Assembly (NCBI RefSeq): GCF_049195245.1
Contig: NZ_JBMIRR010000022.1
Span: 62,001 to 126,000 of the forward strand
DNA length: 64,000 nt
DNA from: Arenimonas sp049195245
GTDB lineage: Bacteria > Pseudomonadota > Gammaproteobacteria > Xanthomonadales > Xanthomonadaceae
Direction of reading: 5' to 3'
Shown here: positions 45,042 through 54,000 of the stretch, piece by piece
Numbering within the stretch: position 1 is the first letter of the stretch
How the letters are laid out: each line of letters opens with the position of its first letter
The notes under the pieces: generated by a model
What the model was told of the DNA's origin: nothing
The model's input: only the letters and a program-made list of their open reading frames with translations
The model's database searches: none
Position numbers and translations under genes: made by a program

Positions 45042-46754
45042 TCAGCGGGCGAGCCACTTCTCGATGCCCGCCCGGTCGTGCGCGCGCAGCAGTGACTGCG
45101 CGCGCCGGCGCAGGCTGGCCAGGTCGGCTTCGCGGATGGCACGCCGCACCTCGAGCAGGGTGGAAGGGTGCAGGCTGAAATCGCGCAGCCCCAGCGCCAG
45201 CAGCAGCGGCACGTTGGCCGCTTCGCCGGCCATTTCGCCGCAGACCGCCACCGGGATGCCGTTGCGCCGCCCGTAGGCGAACAGTTCCGACAGCAGGCGC
45301 AGCAGGGCCGGATGCCGCGGCGTGTACAGCGACACCAGCGACTCGTGGCCGCGGTCCACCGCCAGCAGGTACTGCACCAGGTCATTGGTGCCCACCGATA
45401 CGAAGTCCACCAGGTCGATGAAGTCGGCCAAGCCCAGCGCGGCCGCGGGCACCTCGATCATCGCGCCCAGCTCCACGCGCTCGCCGGCCTGCAGGCCTTC
45501 GGCGCGCAGTGAGGCGCGCGCCTTCTCCAGCATCGCCAGCACCGACACCATTTCCTCGCGGCTGCAGACCATCGGCACCAGCACGCGCACGGGACCGTAG
45601 GCCGCGGCGCGCAGGATCGCGCGCAGCTGGGTCAGGAACAGCGCCTCGTGCACCAGCGACAGCCGCACGCCGCGCAGGCCCAGGGCCGGGTTGGGTTCGC
45701 TGCGCAGGGTCAGCCCGGTGTGGTCAGCCTTGTCGGCGCCCAGGTCGAGCGTGCGGATGGTGACCACGCGCCCGGCCATGCCCAGCACCAGGTCGCGGTA
45801 GGCCAGGAACTGCTCGTTCTCGTCGGGCAGCTCGCGCCGCTGCAGGAACAGGAATTCGGTGCGGTACAGGCCGATGCCATCGGCGCCCAGCGCGTGCGCT
45901 TCGGCGACGTCCTCGCGGGATTCGGCGTTGGCGTACAGGCGGATGTCCACGCCGTCCTGGGTGCGCGTGGGCTGGCGCCGCAGGCGGGCCAGCTGCGCCT
46001 GTTCGCGACCCAGCTCGGCGCGGCGGCGGTGGTAGCGGTGCAGGTCGTCGGTATCGGGTTCCAGCACCAGCTCGCCGGTGCCGCCGTCCACCATCAGCGC
46101 GTCGCCGTCGTTGGCCAGGGCCAGCAGTTCGCCGGCGCCGAGCACCAGCGGCAGGTGCAGGCTGCGCGCCAGGATGGCGCTGTGCGAAAGCGGGCTGCCG
46201 GTGGCCGCGACGATGGCCACCACGCCCTGGCCCTGCAGCTCGGCCAGCTCGGACGGGGCGACGGCTTCGCAGACCAGGATCTCGCCGGCCAGGCCGTGGG
46301 CGGCGTCGTCGCCGCGGTTCTGCAGCGCGGCGTGCACGCGGCCGATGACATGGTCGAGGTCTTCGCGGCGGCTGCGGAAATAGTCGTCGTGCATGCCCTC
46401 GAACACCGCCGCCAGCCGGTCGCGCTGCAGCTTCAGCGCGTAGTCGGCGCTGTAGCGTCCGGTGCTGACCAGGTCGTCCAGGCCGTGCAGCAGCTCGGGG
46501 TCGTCCAGGATCAGCACGTGCAGGTCGAGGAACTCGCCCACCTCCTGCGCCAGCGCGCCATGCAGGCGGTCGCGCAGCCCATGCAGCTCGGCGCGGGCGG
46601 TGTCCAGGGCGCGGTGCAGGCGCAGGATCTCGTCGGGCACCGCCTCGGCGGGGATGCGGGTTTCCGCCACGGCCAGCGCCTGCGGATGCCGCACGCGCAC
46701 CCGTCCCAGCGCGATGCCGCGCGCGGCCCCCACGGCGGTGAGGGCGCGCCGCAT
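45042..46754 (-). CDS. ptsI: PTS enzyme I
   Basis: 570 residues. N-terminal domain with phosphohistidine H191 in GSPLSHSAILARS; C-terminal PEP-binding TIM barrel with RTEFLF, ERVELGAMIEVPAA and SVGTNDLVQY. It takes phosphate from PEP and passes it to HPr. The start shares a single base with the HPr stop. Last gene of the phosphorelay block. Confidence 0.95.
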   Translation of the reverse strand: MRRALTAVGAARGIALGRVRVRHPQALAVAETRIPAEAVPDEILRLHRALDTARAELHGLRDRLHGALAQEVGEFLDLHVLILDDPELLHGLDDLVSTGRYSADYALKLQRDRLAAVFEGMHDDYFRSRREDLDHVIGRVHAALQNRGDDAAHGLAGEILVCEAVAPSELAELQGQGVVAIVAATGSPLSHSAILARSLHLPLVLGAGELLALANDGDALMVDGGTGELVLEPDTDDLHRYHRRRAELGREQAQLARLRRQPTRTQDGVDIRLYANAESREDVAEAHALGADGIGLYRTEFLFLQRRELPDENEQFLAYRDLVLGMAGRVVTIRTLDLGADKADHTGLTLRSEPNPALGLRGVRLSLVHEALFLTQLRAILRAAAYGPVRVLVPMVCSREEMVSVLAMLEKARASLRAEGLQAGERVELGAMIEVPAAALGLADFIDLVDFVSVGTNDLVQYLLAVDRGHESLVSLYTPRHPALLRLLSELFAYGRRNGIPVAVCGEMAGEAANVPLLLALGLRDFSLHPSTLLEVRRAIREADLASLRRRAQSLLRAHDRAGIEKWLAR

Positions 46755-47023
46755 CAGTCGTCCTCGTCGAAACGCCGCTCGAACAGCGCGGCCGCGGCGG
46801 CCACGGCCGCGGCCTCGTCATCGCCCTCGGCCCGCAGCACCAGCGTGGCGCCTGGCGCAGCCGCCAGCAGCAGCACGCCCATGATGCTCTTGGCGTTCAC
46901 CTCGCGGCCGCGGCCGGTCAGCGTCACCTGCGAGCGGAAGCCCGACAGCAGCTGCACCAGTTTGGCGGCGGCCCGCGCATGCAGGCCCAGGCGGTTGCTC
47001 ACTTGCAGTTCGCGTTCAAGCAT
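46754..47023 (-). CDS. ptsH: HPr phosphocarrier protein
   Basis: 89 residues. Phosphohistidine H15 (GLHARAA) and regulatory S46 (AKSIMGVLLL) are both present, so enzyme I and HprK can both act on it. Overlaps the EIIA(Man) gene by 8 bp. Confidence 0.93.
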   Translation of the reverse strand: MLERELQVSNRLGLHARAAAKLVQLLSGFRSQVTLTGRGREVNAKSIMGVLLLAAAPGATLVLRAEGDDEAAAVAAAAALFERRFDEDD

Positions 47024-47408
47024 CGTCGATCACCACCCCGTTACGCGCGCCGGCGGCGGCCGTTCGCGCGAGTTCGTCCAGATCCTGCTCGGGATAGTTC
47101 TGCACCCGCAGCAGCATCGGCAGCGACAGTCCGCTGACGCGGTGGGTGGGCGTCCCGAGCCGGGACAGTTTTTCGGCCACGCGGGCGGGCGTGGCACCGT
47201 AAAGATCCACCAGGATCAGCACGCCGGCCTCTCCCTCGACCTTGCGCAGCGCGGCGCTGGCGGCCGGCAGCTGGCCGTCGGCTTCGGCGTCCCAGTCCAC
47301 CTCGAAGGCCTCGGTGGCCAGGGGCAGGGCGCCCAGCAGCCGGCGCGCCGCGGCCAGCAGCGGGGTTCCGACGCCTTGGTGGCTCAGCAGCAGGATGCCC
47401 ACGGACAT
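47016..47408 (-). CDS. Mannose/fructose-type PTS EIIA domain protein
   Basis: 130 residues. PTS EIIA of the mannose family: phosphohistidine H10 in LLLSHQGVG, then LVDLYGATPA. No EIIB or membrane EIIC/D is nearby, so the protein probably takes phosphate for regulation rather than sugar uptake. Confidence 0.88.
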   Translation of the reverse strand: MSVGILLLSHQGVGTPLLAAARRLLGALPLATEAFEVDWDAEADGQLPAASAALRKVEGEAGVLILVDLYGATPARVAEKLSRLGTPTHRVSGLSLPMLLRVQNYPEQDLDELARTAAAGARNGVVIDDA

Positions 47409-47443
47409 GGCGAAACCTTATCAGACGGCGTCGCGCGCCCGCA

Positions 47444-48319
47444 CTACTCCAGTTCGCGGTGGTAGGTGAAGATGCCTTCCGGCCGGAGCATGCGGAAGTG
47501 CGCGGCCAGGTGCTCGGCCAGGTAGACCGAGCGATGCCGTCCGCCGGTGCAGCCGAAGGCGATGGTGAGGTAGCTGCGGGTCTCGGCGTCGAAGCGCGGG
47601 ATCCAGGTGCCCAGGAAGGCCGTGACCTGGTCGGCGAAGGCCTGCACCACCGGGTCCTGATCCAGGTGTTCGCGCACCGCCGGGTCGCGCCCGGACAGGG
47701 GCCGCAGGCGGGCGTTCCAGTGCGGGTTGGGCAGGGCGCGGGCGTCGAACACGAAATCGGCGTCGGCTGGCACGCCCCGCTTGTAGGCGAAGGACTCGAA
47801 CAGCACCGACATGCCCCGGTGCGCGCCGATGCCGAGCTCGGTGATCACCTGCCGCCGCATCTGGTGCACGTTGAGCTCGGAGGTGTCCATCACCAGGTCG
47901 GCGATGGACTGCAGCGGCCGCATGCGTTCCCGCTCGAGCCGGATCGCGTCGGCCAGCGGCAGGCCGTCGTGGCTGAGCGGATGCTTGCGGCGGGTGTCGG
48001 AATAGCGCTTGAGCAGCACCTCGTCACGGGTGTCGAAGTACACCAGCTTGTGGTCGAAGCCCAGCTCGCCCACTTCCGACAGCCATTCCGGGATGCGCGC
48101 CAGGTCCGGCGTGCGGTTGCGCACGTCGATGCCCACCGCCAGCCGCCGCCGGCCGCGTTCGTCGCTGGCCACGCTGCGCACGAACTGCGGCAGCAGCTCG
48201 GCCGGCAGGTTGTCGGTGCAGTAGAAGTCCAGGTCTTCCAGCGTATTGAGCGCCACCGACTTGCCCGAACCGGACATGCCGCTGACCACGATCAGCAGCG
48301 GGCGGGCGTCATCGGTCAC
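47444..48319 (-). CDS. rapZ: RapZ, RNase adapter / nucleotide-binding protein
   Basis: 291 residues, GTG start that overlaps the hprK stop (GTGA). Walker A GMSGSGKS (14-21), YCTDNLP, and the C-terminal GCTGGRHRSVYL motif. RapZ proteins link cell-wall amino-sugar metabolism and RNA decay in E. coli; in other bacteria they are known as the YvcJ family. Confidence 0.94.
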   Translation of the reverse strand: MTDDARPLLIVVSGMSGSGKSVALNTLEDLDFYCTDNLPAELLPQFVRSVASDERGRRRLAVGIDVRNRTPDLARIPEWLSEVGELGFDHKLVYFDTRDEVLLKRYSDTRRKHPLSHDGLPLADAIRLERERMRPLQSIADLVMDTSELNVHQMRRQVITELGIGAHRGMSVLFESFAYKRGVPADADFVFDARALPNPHWNARLRPLSGRDPAVREHLDQDPVVQAFADQVTAFLGTWIPRFDAETRSYLTIAFGCTGGRHRSVYLAEHLAAHFRMLRPEGIFTYHRELE

Positions 48320-49266
48320 GGCAGTTCGCCCTGCAGCAGGAATTCGCTGTGCCGGGCCAGGAAGGCGGCGGCCGGGTCCATGCCCTTGCTGCGCAGCAAG
48401 TGCAGGCGCACCGCGGCCTCGGTCAGCACGGCCAGGTTGCGGCCGGCGGCCACCGGCAGTTCGACCACCGGCACGTCCAGGTCCAGCACGCGGCGGCTGC
48501 CGGACTCGCCGGTGATGCGCGCCATGGCTTCCTGGGACGGTTCCTGCGCGCGCACCAGGTGCACCACCAGGCGCAGGTACTTGTTCTTCTTCACCGCGGT
48601 GTCGCCGAACATCTGGCGGATGTTCATCACGCCCAGACCGCGCACTTCCAGCAGGTCCTGCAGCAGGTCGGGGCAGGTGCCGTCGAGCACGTCGGGCGCG
48701 ATCTGGGTGAACTCCGGCGCATCGTCGGCCACCAGGCGATGGCCGCGGCTGATGAGTTCCAGCGCCAGTTCGCTCTTGCCCAGGCCCGAGTCGCCGGTGA
48801 CCAGCACGCCGATTGAATAGATCTCCATGAACACGCCGTGCAGCGTGATGCGCGGCGCCAGCGAGCGCGCCACGTGGTACTGCAGCAGGTTGAGCAGCTC
48901 GTAGCCGCGGCGCGGCGACACCCACAGGGGCGTGTCGGATTCTTCGGCGGCGTCGCGCAGGTCGGTGGGGCAGGTCTGGTCCTGGGTGATGACCATGGCC
49001 AGTGGGCGCGCGTCCATGATCTTCTGCAGCACTTCCCAGCGCTGGCGCGCGTCCAGGCCGTCGAGCCAGGCCAGCTCGGCCGAGCCGACGATCTGCACCT
49101 TGTTGGGATGGATGACGTTGAGGTAACCGGCCAGCGAGGGCCGCCGGGAGAGGTGTTCGCCGCGTTCGATCACGCGCTCGCCGCCCTTCTGTCCGGCCAG
49201 CCAGCGCAGCTGCAGCCGCTCGCCGAGTTCCTGGAACAGCTCGCGGGCGCGCAGGCGGTCGATCAT
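48316..49266 (-). CDS. hprK: HPr kinase/phosphorylase
   Basis: 316 residues from the ATG at 49266. P-loop GDSGLGKS (158-165), the conserved His in LHGVF and the K-loop-like RGLGVMNIRQMFG signature. It phosphorylates or dephosphorylates HPr on Ser 46, here likely signalling carbon/energy status. 1 bp after the ptsN stop. Confidence 0.95.
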   Translation of the reverse strand: MIDRLRARELFQELGERLQLRWLAGQKGGERVIERGEHLSRRPSLAGYLNVIHPNKVQIVGSAELAWLDGLDARQRWEVLQKIMDARPLAMVITQDQTCPTDLRDAAEESDTPLWVSPRRGYELLNLLQYHVARSLAPRITLHGVFMEIYSIGVLVTGDSGLGKSELALELISRGHRLVADDAPEFTQIAPDVLDGTCPDLLQDLLEVRGLGVMNIRQMFGDTAVKKNKYLRLVVHLVRAQEPSQEAMARITGESGSRRVLDLDVPVVELPVAAGRNLAVLTEAAVRLHLLRSKGMDPAAAFLARHSEFLLQGELP

Positions 49267-49267
49267 G

Positions 49268-49741
49268 TCAGGCCGCCGCCGGATGCCGCGACTGCCACTC
49301 CGACAGCAGCGCATACAGCGCCGCCGAGTCCGGGGCCTGTCGCAGCCTTGTGCGGAAATCTTCCTCGCCGAACATCTCGGCCAGGTTGGCCAGCAGCATC
49401 AGGTGCTGCTGGGCGTAGGTCTCGGGCACCACCAGCGCAAACACCAGGTCCACCGGCCGTGCGTCGGGCGCATTGAAGTCCACCGGCTCGGACAGCCGAA
49501 GGAAGGCGCCGGTGGCCGACACCAGCCGCGGGCTGCGGCCGTGCGGGATGGCCACGCCGTGGCCCAGGCCGGTACTGCCCAGGCGCTCGCGGCTGCAGAG
49601 GCTGTCGTAGATGCCACGTTCGCCCTCGCCGTCGGCACCCTCGGCCAGGGCGCCGGCCAGCTGCTCGAGCAGGCGCTTCTTGCCGCTGGTGACGACGTTG
49701 GCCCGGACGCGGGCCGGCGAGAGCAGGTCTAGCAGGTGCAT
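49268..49741 (-). CDS. ptsN: Nitrogen-type PTS EIIA (PtsN)
   Basis: 157 residues. Phosphohistidine H67 in GVAIPHGR. Together with ptsI/HPr it makes a PTS-Ntr phosphorelay; its gene lies next to rpoN and hpf as in many proteobacteria. Confidence 0.93.
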   Translation of the reverse strand: MHLLDLLSPARVRANVVTSGKKRLLEQLAGALAEGADGEGERGIYDSLCSRERLGSTGLGHGVAIPHGRSPRLVSATGAFLRLSEPVDFNAPDARPVDLVFALVVPETYAQQHLMLLANLAEMFGEEDFRTRLRQAPDSAALYALLSEWQSRHPAAA

Positions 49742-49755
49742 GGGGCGTGCCGTTA

Positions 49756-50082
49756 TCAGCCGAAGCTGTCGGAGCGGGCGGCCGATTCGCCGCGGTGGTG
49801 GTCGGTCATCTTTTCCTTCTGCTTCACCAGCAGGCGGTCGAGCTTGTCCGAGAGCAGGTCGATGGCGGCGTACATGTCGGGCGCGACGGCGTCGGCGAAC
49901 AGGGTGCGGCCCGGCGTGGACAGGGTGGCCTCGGCCTTCTGGTCGAGCTTGTCCACGGAAAGGATGACGCGCGCGTCGAGGTGGTGGTCGTAGTGGCGGG
50001 CAACGCGGGCGAACTTGTCCTGCACATAGTCGCGCAGGGCCGGGGTGACGTCGATCTGGTGGCCGCTGATGTCGATCCGCAT
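49756..50082 (-). CDS. hpf: Ribosome hibernation promoting factor (short HPF / RpoN-linked)
   Basis: 108 residues from the ATG at 50082, preceded by AGGAGG; the frame extends upstream but the fold starts at MRIDISGHQIDVTPALRDYV. Binds the decoding region of idle 70S ribosomes in stationary phase. Next to rpoN and ptsN, a conserved order. Confidence 0.93.
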   Translation of the reverse strand: MRIDISGHQIDVTPALRDYVQDKFARVARHYDHHLDARVILSVDKLDQKAEATLSTPGRTLFADAVAPDMYAAIDLLSDKLDRLLVKQKEKMTDHHRGESAARSDSFG

Positions 50083-50213
50083 GATCACGATCCTCCTGTT
50101 TGGGTCACGCACAGCAAAACACGGTCAAGGGCAACGTGCCGTGACCGCATCGTAAAGAAGGGGTTGAAATGCGCCGAAGGGGCGCGACCGGGCACCGGGC
50201 ATGGAAGAAGGCC

Positions 50214-51668
50214 TCAAGCCAGCCGCTGCCGTTCGTTGGACGCGGAGATGTTCATCGCTTCCCGGTATTTTGCCACGGTTCGGCGGGCCACGGGGATGCC
50301 CTCGCCCTTGAGGATCTCGGCCAGGCGCTGGTCCGAGAGCGGTGCGCGGGGGTTCTCGGCGTCGATCAGCTTGCGCAGCATGGCCTGGATGGCCGTGGCC
50401 GAGGCCGAGCCGCCGTGGTCGGTGGCGATGCCCGAGCTGAAGAAGTGCTTGAACTCGAAGGTGCCGCGCGGGGTGCGCAGGTACTTTCGGGTGGTGGCGC
50501 GGGAAATCGTGGACTCGTGCAGGTCCAGCTCTTCGGCGACCTCGCGCAGGGTCAGCGGCCGCATGGCCTCGTGGCCGTGGTCCAGGAAGCCGCTCTGCTG
50601 GCGCACGATGGCCCGCGCCACCCGCACCAGGGTGTCGGCGCGGGTTTCCAGGCTCTTGATCAGCCAGCGGGCCTCCTGCAGCTGGCTGCGCAGGTAGCTG
50701 TCGTCCTCGCGGCTGGCCTTGCCGATCAGGCTTTCATAGTGGCGGTTGATGCCCAGGCGCGGCTGGCTGCCCGCGGCCAGCTGCACCTTCCAGACGCCGC
50801 CCTGGCGGTAAGCGATGGCGTCCGGAGCGATGTATTCGGCCTCGCCGGCGCTGACCTGGGCGCCGGGCTTGGGGTCGAGCGACTTGAGCAGGGCCACGGC
50901 CACGTCCATCTCGTCGGCCGGCTGGCCCAGGTGGGCGGCCAGGCGGGCCGGACCCTGCCTGGCCAGCAGGTCCAGGTGCTTGCGGCAGACCTCGCGCGCC
51001 AGGGCCAGCCCCGGGGTCTCGGGGCTGAGCAGGCTCAGCTGCACGCACAGGCATTCGGACAGGCTGCGGGCGCCGGCCCCGACCGGGTCGAAGTGCTGGA
51101 CGATGCGCAGCACGGTCTCGATCTCGGCGGGCTCGGCCAGGATCTCCGGTGCCAGCGCGGCCTGGATGTCCTCGATCGGGCCGAGCAGGTAGCCGTCGTC
51201 GTTGATGGCCTCGATCACCGCCTGGCCGATGGCCAGGTCGCGCGGGCCCAAATGGCTGAGCTGCAGCTGCCACAGCAGGTGGTCATGCAGGTTGACGGGG
51301 GCGGCGGCGGTGAAGTCCTCGTGCTCGTCGTCGCCGCTGCCGCGGCGCTCCTGGCCGCCGGCGGTGGATTCGTACCACTCCGGGCCTTCGCCCGGGTCGT
51401 AGTCGTCGCTGTCGGGGCTGTCGGAGGCGGCTTCCGCGGGGGCGGCCTCGGGCGCCTTGTCGGCGTCGGACGGCGCGATGAAGCTGTCATCGCCCTCGGG
51501 ACCGGGCTCGGCCTCGTCCTCGCGCTCGAGCAGGGGGTTGGCTTCCAGCGCCTCGTTGAGCTCGGTCTCCAGCTCCACCGACGACAGCTGCAGCAAGCGG
51601 ATCGCCTGGCGCAGCTGGGGCGTCAGGGACAGTTGCTGGCCAAGCCGGGTCTGGAGGGTGGGCTTCAT
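50214..51668 (-). CDS. rpoN: RNA polymerase sigma-54 factor
   Basis: 484 residues. N-terminal Gln/Leu-rich activator-binding region (LGQQLSLTPQLRQAIRLLQLS), an acidic linker (about 45-115), core-binding domain, and the C-terminal RpoN box ARRTVAKYRE (about 461-470) that binds the -24 element. 131 bp lie before hpf; no sigma-54 site is visible there. Confidence 0.97.
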   Translation of the reverse strand: MKPTLQTRLGQQLSLTPQLRQAIRLLQLSSVELETELNEALEANPLLEREDEAEPGPEGDDSFIAPSDADKAPEAAPAEAASDSPDSDDYDPGEGPEWYESTAGGQERRGSGDDEHEDFTAAAPVNLHDHLLWQLQLSHLGPRDLAIGQAVIEAINDDGYLLGPIEDIQAALAPEILAEPAEIETVLRIVQHFDPVGAGARSLSECLCVQLSLLSPETPGLALAREVCRKHLDLLARQGPARLAAHLGQPADEMDVAVALLKSLDPKPGAQVSAGEAEYIAPDAIAYRQGGVWKVQLAAGSQPRLGINRHYESLIGKASREDDSYLRSQLQEARWLIKSLETRADTLVRVARAIVRQQSGFLDHGHEAMRPLTLREVAEELDLHESTISRATTRKYLRTPRGTFEFKHFFSSGIATDHGGSASATAIQAMLRKLIDAENPRAPLSDQRLAEILKGEGIPVARRTVAKYREAMNISASNERQRLA

Positions 51669-51701
51669 TTCGCTCTGCGGGGGGCGGCGGCGCCGGCGCG
51701 G

Positions 51702-52421
51702 CTACAGGCGGAAGGCTTCGCCGAGGTAGACACGCCGCACGTCGGGGTTGGCCAGGACGTCCTCGGGCGAACCCTGAGCAAGTACCGTGCCAGCGTTGAG
51801 GATATACGCCCGGTCGCAGATTCCCAAGGTCTCGCGCACGTTGTGGTCGGTGATCAGCACGCCGATGCCGCGCTGCTTGAGGTGGCGCACGATCTTCTGG
51901 ATCTCGCCCACCGAAATGGGGTCGACGCCGGCAAAGGGCTCGTCGAGCAGCATGAAGCGGGGATTGGCCGCCAGCGCCCGGGCGATCTCGACCCGGCGGC
52001 GTTCGCCGCCCGACAGGCTCGCGCCCAGCTGGCCGGCGACGTGGCCGACCTGCAGCTCTTCCATCAGCCCGGACAGCTCGCGGGCGCGGCCGTTGGCGTC
52101 CAGGTCCGGGCGCAGCTCGAGCACGGCGGCGATGTTGTCGGCCACGGTGAGCTTGCGGAACACCGAGGCTTCCTGGGGCAGGTAGCCCAGGCCGCGGCGC
52201 GCGCGCTCGTGCATGGGCAGCGCGGTGATGTCCTTGCCGTCGAGCAGGATCTGGCCGGCATCGGCCGCCACCAGGCCCACGATCATGTAGAAGCAGGTGG
52301 TCTTGCCGGCGCCGTTGGGGCCCAGCAGGCCCACCACCTCGCCCGGCCGCAGGCTCAGCCCGAAGTCGCGGACCACATCGCGCGACTTGTAACGCTTGGC
52401 CAGCCCCGCCGCGGTGAGCAT
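51702..52421 (-). CDS. lptB: LptB, LPS export ATPase
   Basis: 239 residues. Walker A GPNGAGKT (34-41), signature LSGGERRR, Walker B FMLLDEPFAGVD, and switch His in ITDHNVRE. It powers LptFG extraction of LPS from the inner membrane. 1 bp overlap with lptA. Confidence 0.96.
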   Translation of the reverse strand: MLTAAGLAKRYKSRDVVRDFGLSLRPGEVVGLLGPNGAGKTTCFYMIVGLVAADAGQILLDGKDITALPMHERARRGLGYLPQEASVFRKLTVADNIAAVLELRPDLDANGRARELSGLMEELQVGHVAGQLGASLSGGERRRVEIARALAANPRFMLLDEPFAGVDPISVGEIQKIVRHLKQRGIGVLITDHNVRETLGICDRAYILNAGTVLAQGSPEDVLANPDVRRVYLGEAFRL

Positions 52422-52915
52422 CAGTTCTTCGGGGTCGTCTTGGGCAGGATCCGCATCGAAACGCGCTTGCCGTCGCCGCCGCCGTCGAGGCGGCCGGTGT
52501 TGATGTCGTACTTCACCGTCTCGCCGCGCAGGTTGCCGCGCGGCTGCTCGACGACGACGTTGCCGGTGAGCACCATGATCTCGCTGGACATCGTGTAGAC
52601 GATCTCGCGCGCGGTGGCGGTCATCGGTTCGCCGGTGTCCGACACCTGGGCCAGGCGCGCCGGGCCGCCGGTGAGCACGATGCGGTCGATCTCGCCGGCC
52701 TTGCGGTGGATGTCGGCCTTGTCGGCGTCCACCTCCAGGCTGCCCTGGCGGATGCGTACGTTGCCGGTGAGCGTGGACACGCTGTCGTCGCTCAGCAACG
52801 CGTCCATGTTGTCGGCATCGATGTCCATCGGCTGCTCGCGGTCGGAGGACTTGGCCGAAGCCAGCCCGGCGGCGAGGGCGCAGATCAGGAGGCTGAACTT
52901 AAGTGCGTGGCGCAT
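52421..52915 (-). CDS. lptA: LptA, periplasmic LPS bridge protein
   Basis: 164 residues with signal peptide (AGLASA). OstA-like jellyroll strands: PMDIDADNMDALLSDD, LTGNVRIRQGSLEVDADKA and VLTGGPARL repeats. Forms the periplasmic bridge between LptC and LptD. Overlaps lptC by 17 bp. Confidence 0.93.
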   Translation of the reverse strand: MRHALKFSLLICALAAGLASAKSSDREQPMDIDADNMDALLSDDSVSTLTGNVRIRQGSLEVDADKADIHRKAGEIDRIVLTGGPARLAQVSDTGEPMTATAREIVYTMSSEIMVLTGNVVVEQPRGNLRGETVKYDINTGRLDGGGDGKRVSMRILPKTTPKN

Positions 52916-53456
52916 GGCGGATTTTCGAATCCTTGAGTTGATAGCGCTTGGCCTTCATGTCCGCACGCAGGCGGCTGCCCTGGAGTATAGAGTCGCCCTG
53001 CGTGACGGTCACCCGCTCGTCGCTGCTGGCGGTGTTGGTGTCGGGAAACACGGTCAGGCGTTCCGTGGCGAACGTGGTGCGGCGGCCGCCCTCTCCGGGC
53101 GGCCCGACCATGCTGACCGCGTCGATCAGGTGCACCTGGTCGGCCTTGGGGCTGACCCAGGCCTTGTCCGAGCGCGCCGACCAGCGGCCGCCGGTGCTGT
53201 CGGGGAAAGAGAAACGCGGCTGCACCAGGCTCAGGCTCTTGCCGCCGATGTCGCGCTGCAGGTAGGGCCCGCGCACGGTGAAGGCTTCGTTGCCCTCCTG
53301 GCCCAGCGTGGTCAGCTCGTAGTTGCGCAGGATGTAGTCCGAGCGCTGCGCGGGCTCGACCTCGGGCACCTGGCGCAGGCGCCACTGCCACACGGCAAGG
53401 CTGACCAGCACGATGGCCGAGGCCATCAGCACGGCGTTGAGCGCGGTGCGGTTCAT
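52899..53456 (-). CDS. lptC: LptC, LPS export membrane-anchored protein
   Basis: 185 residues from the ATG at 53456. One N-terminal membrane span (about 9-26) and a periplasmic beta-jellyroll (LptC/OstA fold, FSFPDSTGGRW, DSILQGSRLRADM). Its start overlaps kdsC by 4 bp. Confidence 0.9.
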   Translation of the reverse strand: MNRTALNAVLMASAIVLVSLAVWQWRLRQVPEVEPAQRSDYILRNYELTTLGQEGNEAFTVRGPYLQRDIGGKSLSLVQPRFSFPDSTGGRWSARSDKAWVSPKADQVHLIDAVSMVGPPGEGGRRTTFATERLTVFPDTNTASSDERVTVTQGDSILQGSRLRADMKAKRYQLKDSKIRHAPRT

Positions 53457-53992
53457 GCCGCGCCGAAGCGGCCGAGCACGGCGGCGCGCAGGCCGCGCGC
53501 CTCCAGCAGCAGGTCGCACAGTTCACGCACGGCGCCTTCGCCGCCGCGGGCGCGGGTCTGGAAGTGCACGCGCTCGGCGACCCAGGGGTGGGCGTTGGCC
53601 GGGGCCGCGGCCAGGCCGGCCAGGGCCAGCGCCGGCAGGTCGGGCAGGTCGTCGCCCATGTGCGCCACGTCCTGCAGGTCGCGGCCGAGGTCCTGGCAGA
53701 GCTGGCGCAGGCAGGCGGCCTTGTCCTTCACGCCGGTGTGGACCAGCTGCAGGCGCAGGTCGCGCGCCCGGGCCAGCAGCGCCGGGCTCTGGCGGGCGGT
53801 GATCAGGGCCACGCTGATGCCGTGGTCCTCGAGCAGGCGCAGGCCCTGGCCGTCGAGCACGTGGAAGGCCTTGGACTCGCCGCCGTGCGCGTCGTAGATC
53901 AGGCGGCCGTCGGTGAGAGTGCCGTCCACGTCGAAGCAGGCCAGGTGCACGCGGCCGGCGCGCGCCAGCAGGTCGGGGGAATGCGGTTCCAT
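53453..53992 (-). CDS. kdsC: KdsC, Kdo-8-phosphate phosphatase
   Basis: 179 residues. HAD-type motif I CFDVDGTLTDG (D21, D23) and GDDLPDL motif IV; capless type C0 HAD as in YrbI. Releases phosphate from Kdo8P. 8 bp after the kdsD stop. Confidence 0.95.
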   Translation of the reverse strand: MEPHSPDLLARAGRVHLACFDVDGTLTDGRLIYDAHGGESKAFHVLDGQGLRLLEDHGISVALITARQSPALLARARDLRLQLVHTGVKDKAACLRQLCQDLGRDLQDVAHMGDDLPDLPALALAGLAAAPANAHPWVAERVHFQTRARGGEGAVRELCDLLLEARGLRAAVLGRFGAA

Positions 53993-54000
53993 GGCCGGGA

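Noticed and set aside
50083..50213. Sigma-54 promoter upstream of hpf
   Set aside because: A GGCACG-like stretch occurs, but the -12 GC at the required distance is missing.
50169..52598. 809-residue plus-strand frame opposite rpoN-lptB
   Set aside because: Shadow frame; RpoN and LptB signature motifs are on the minus strand.
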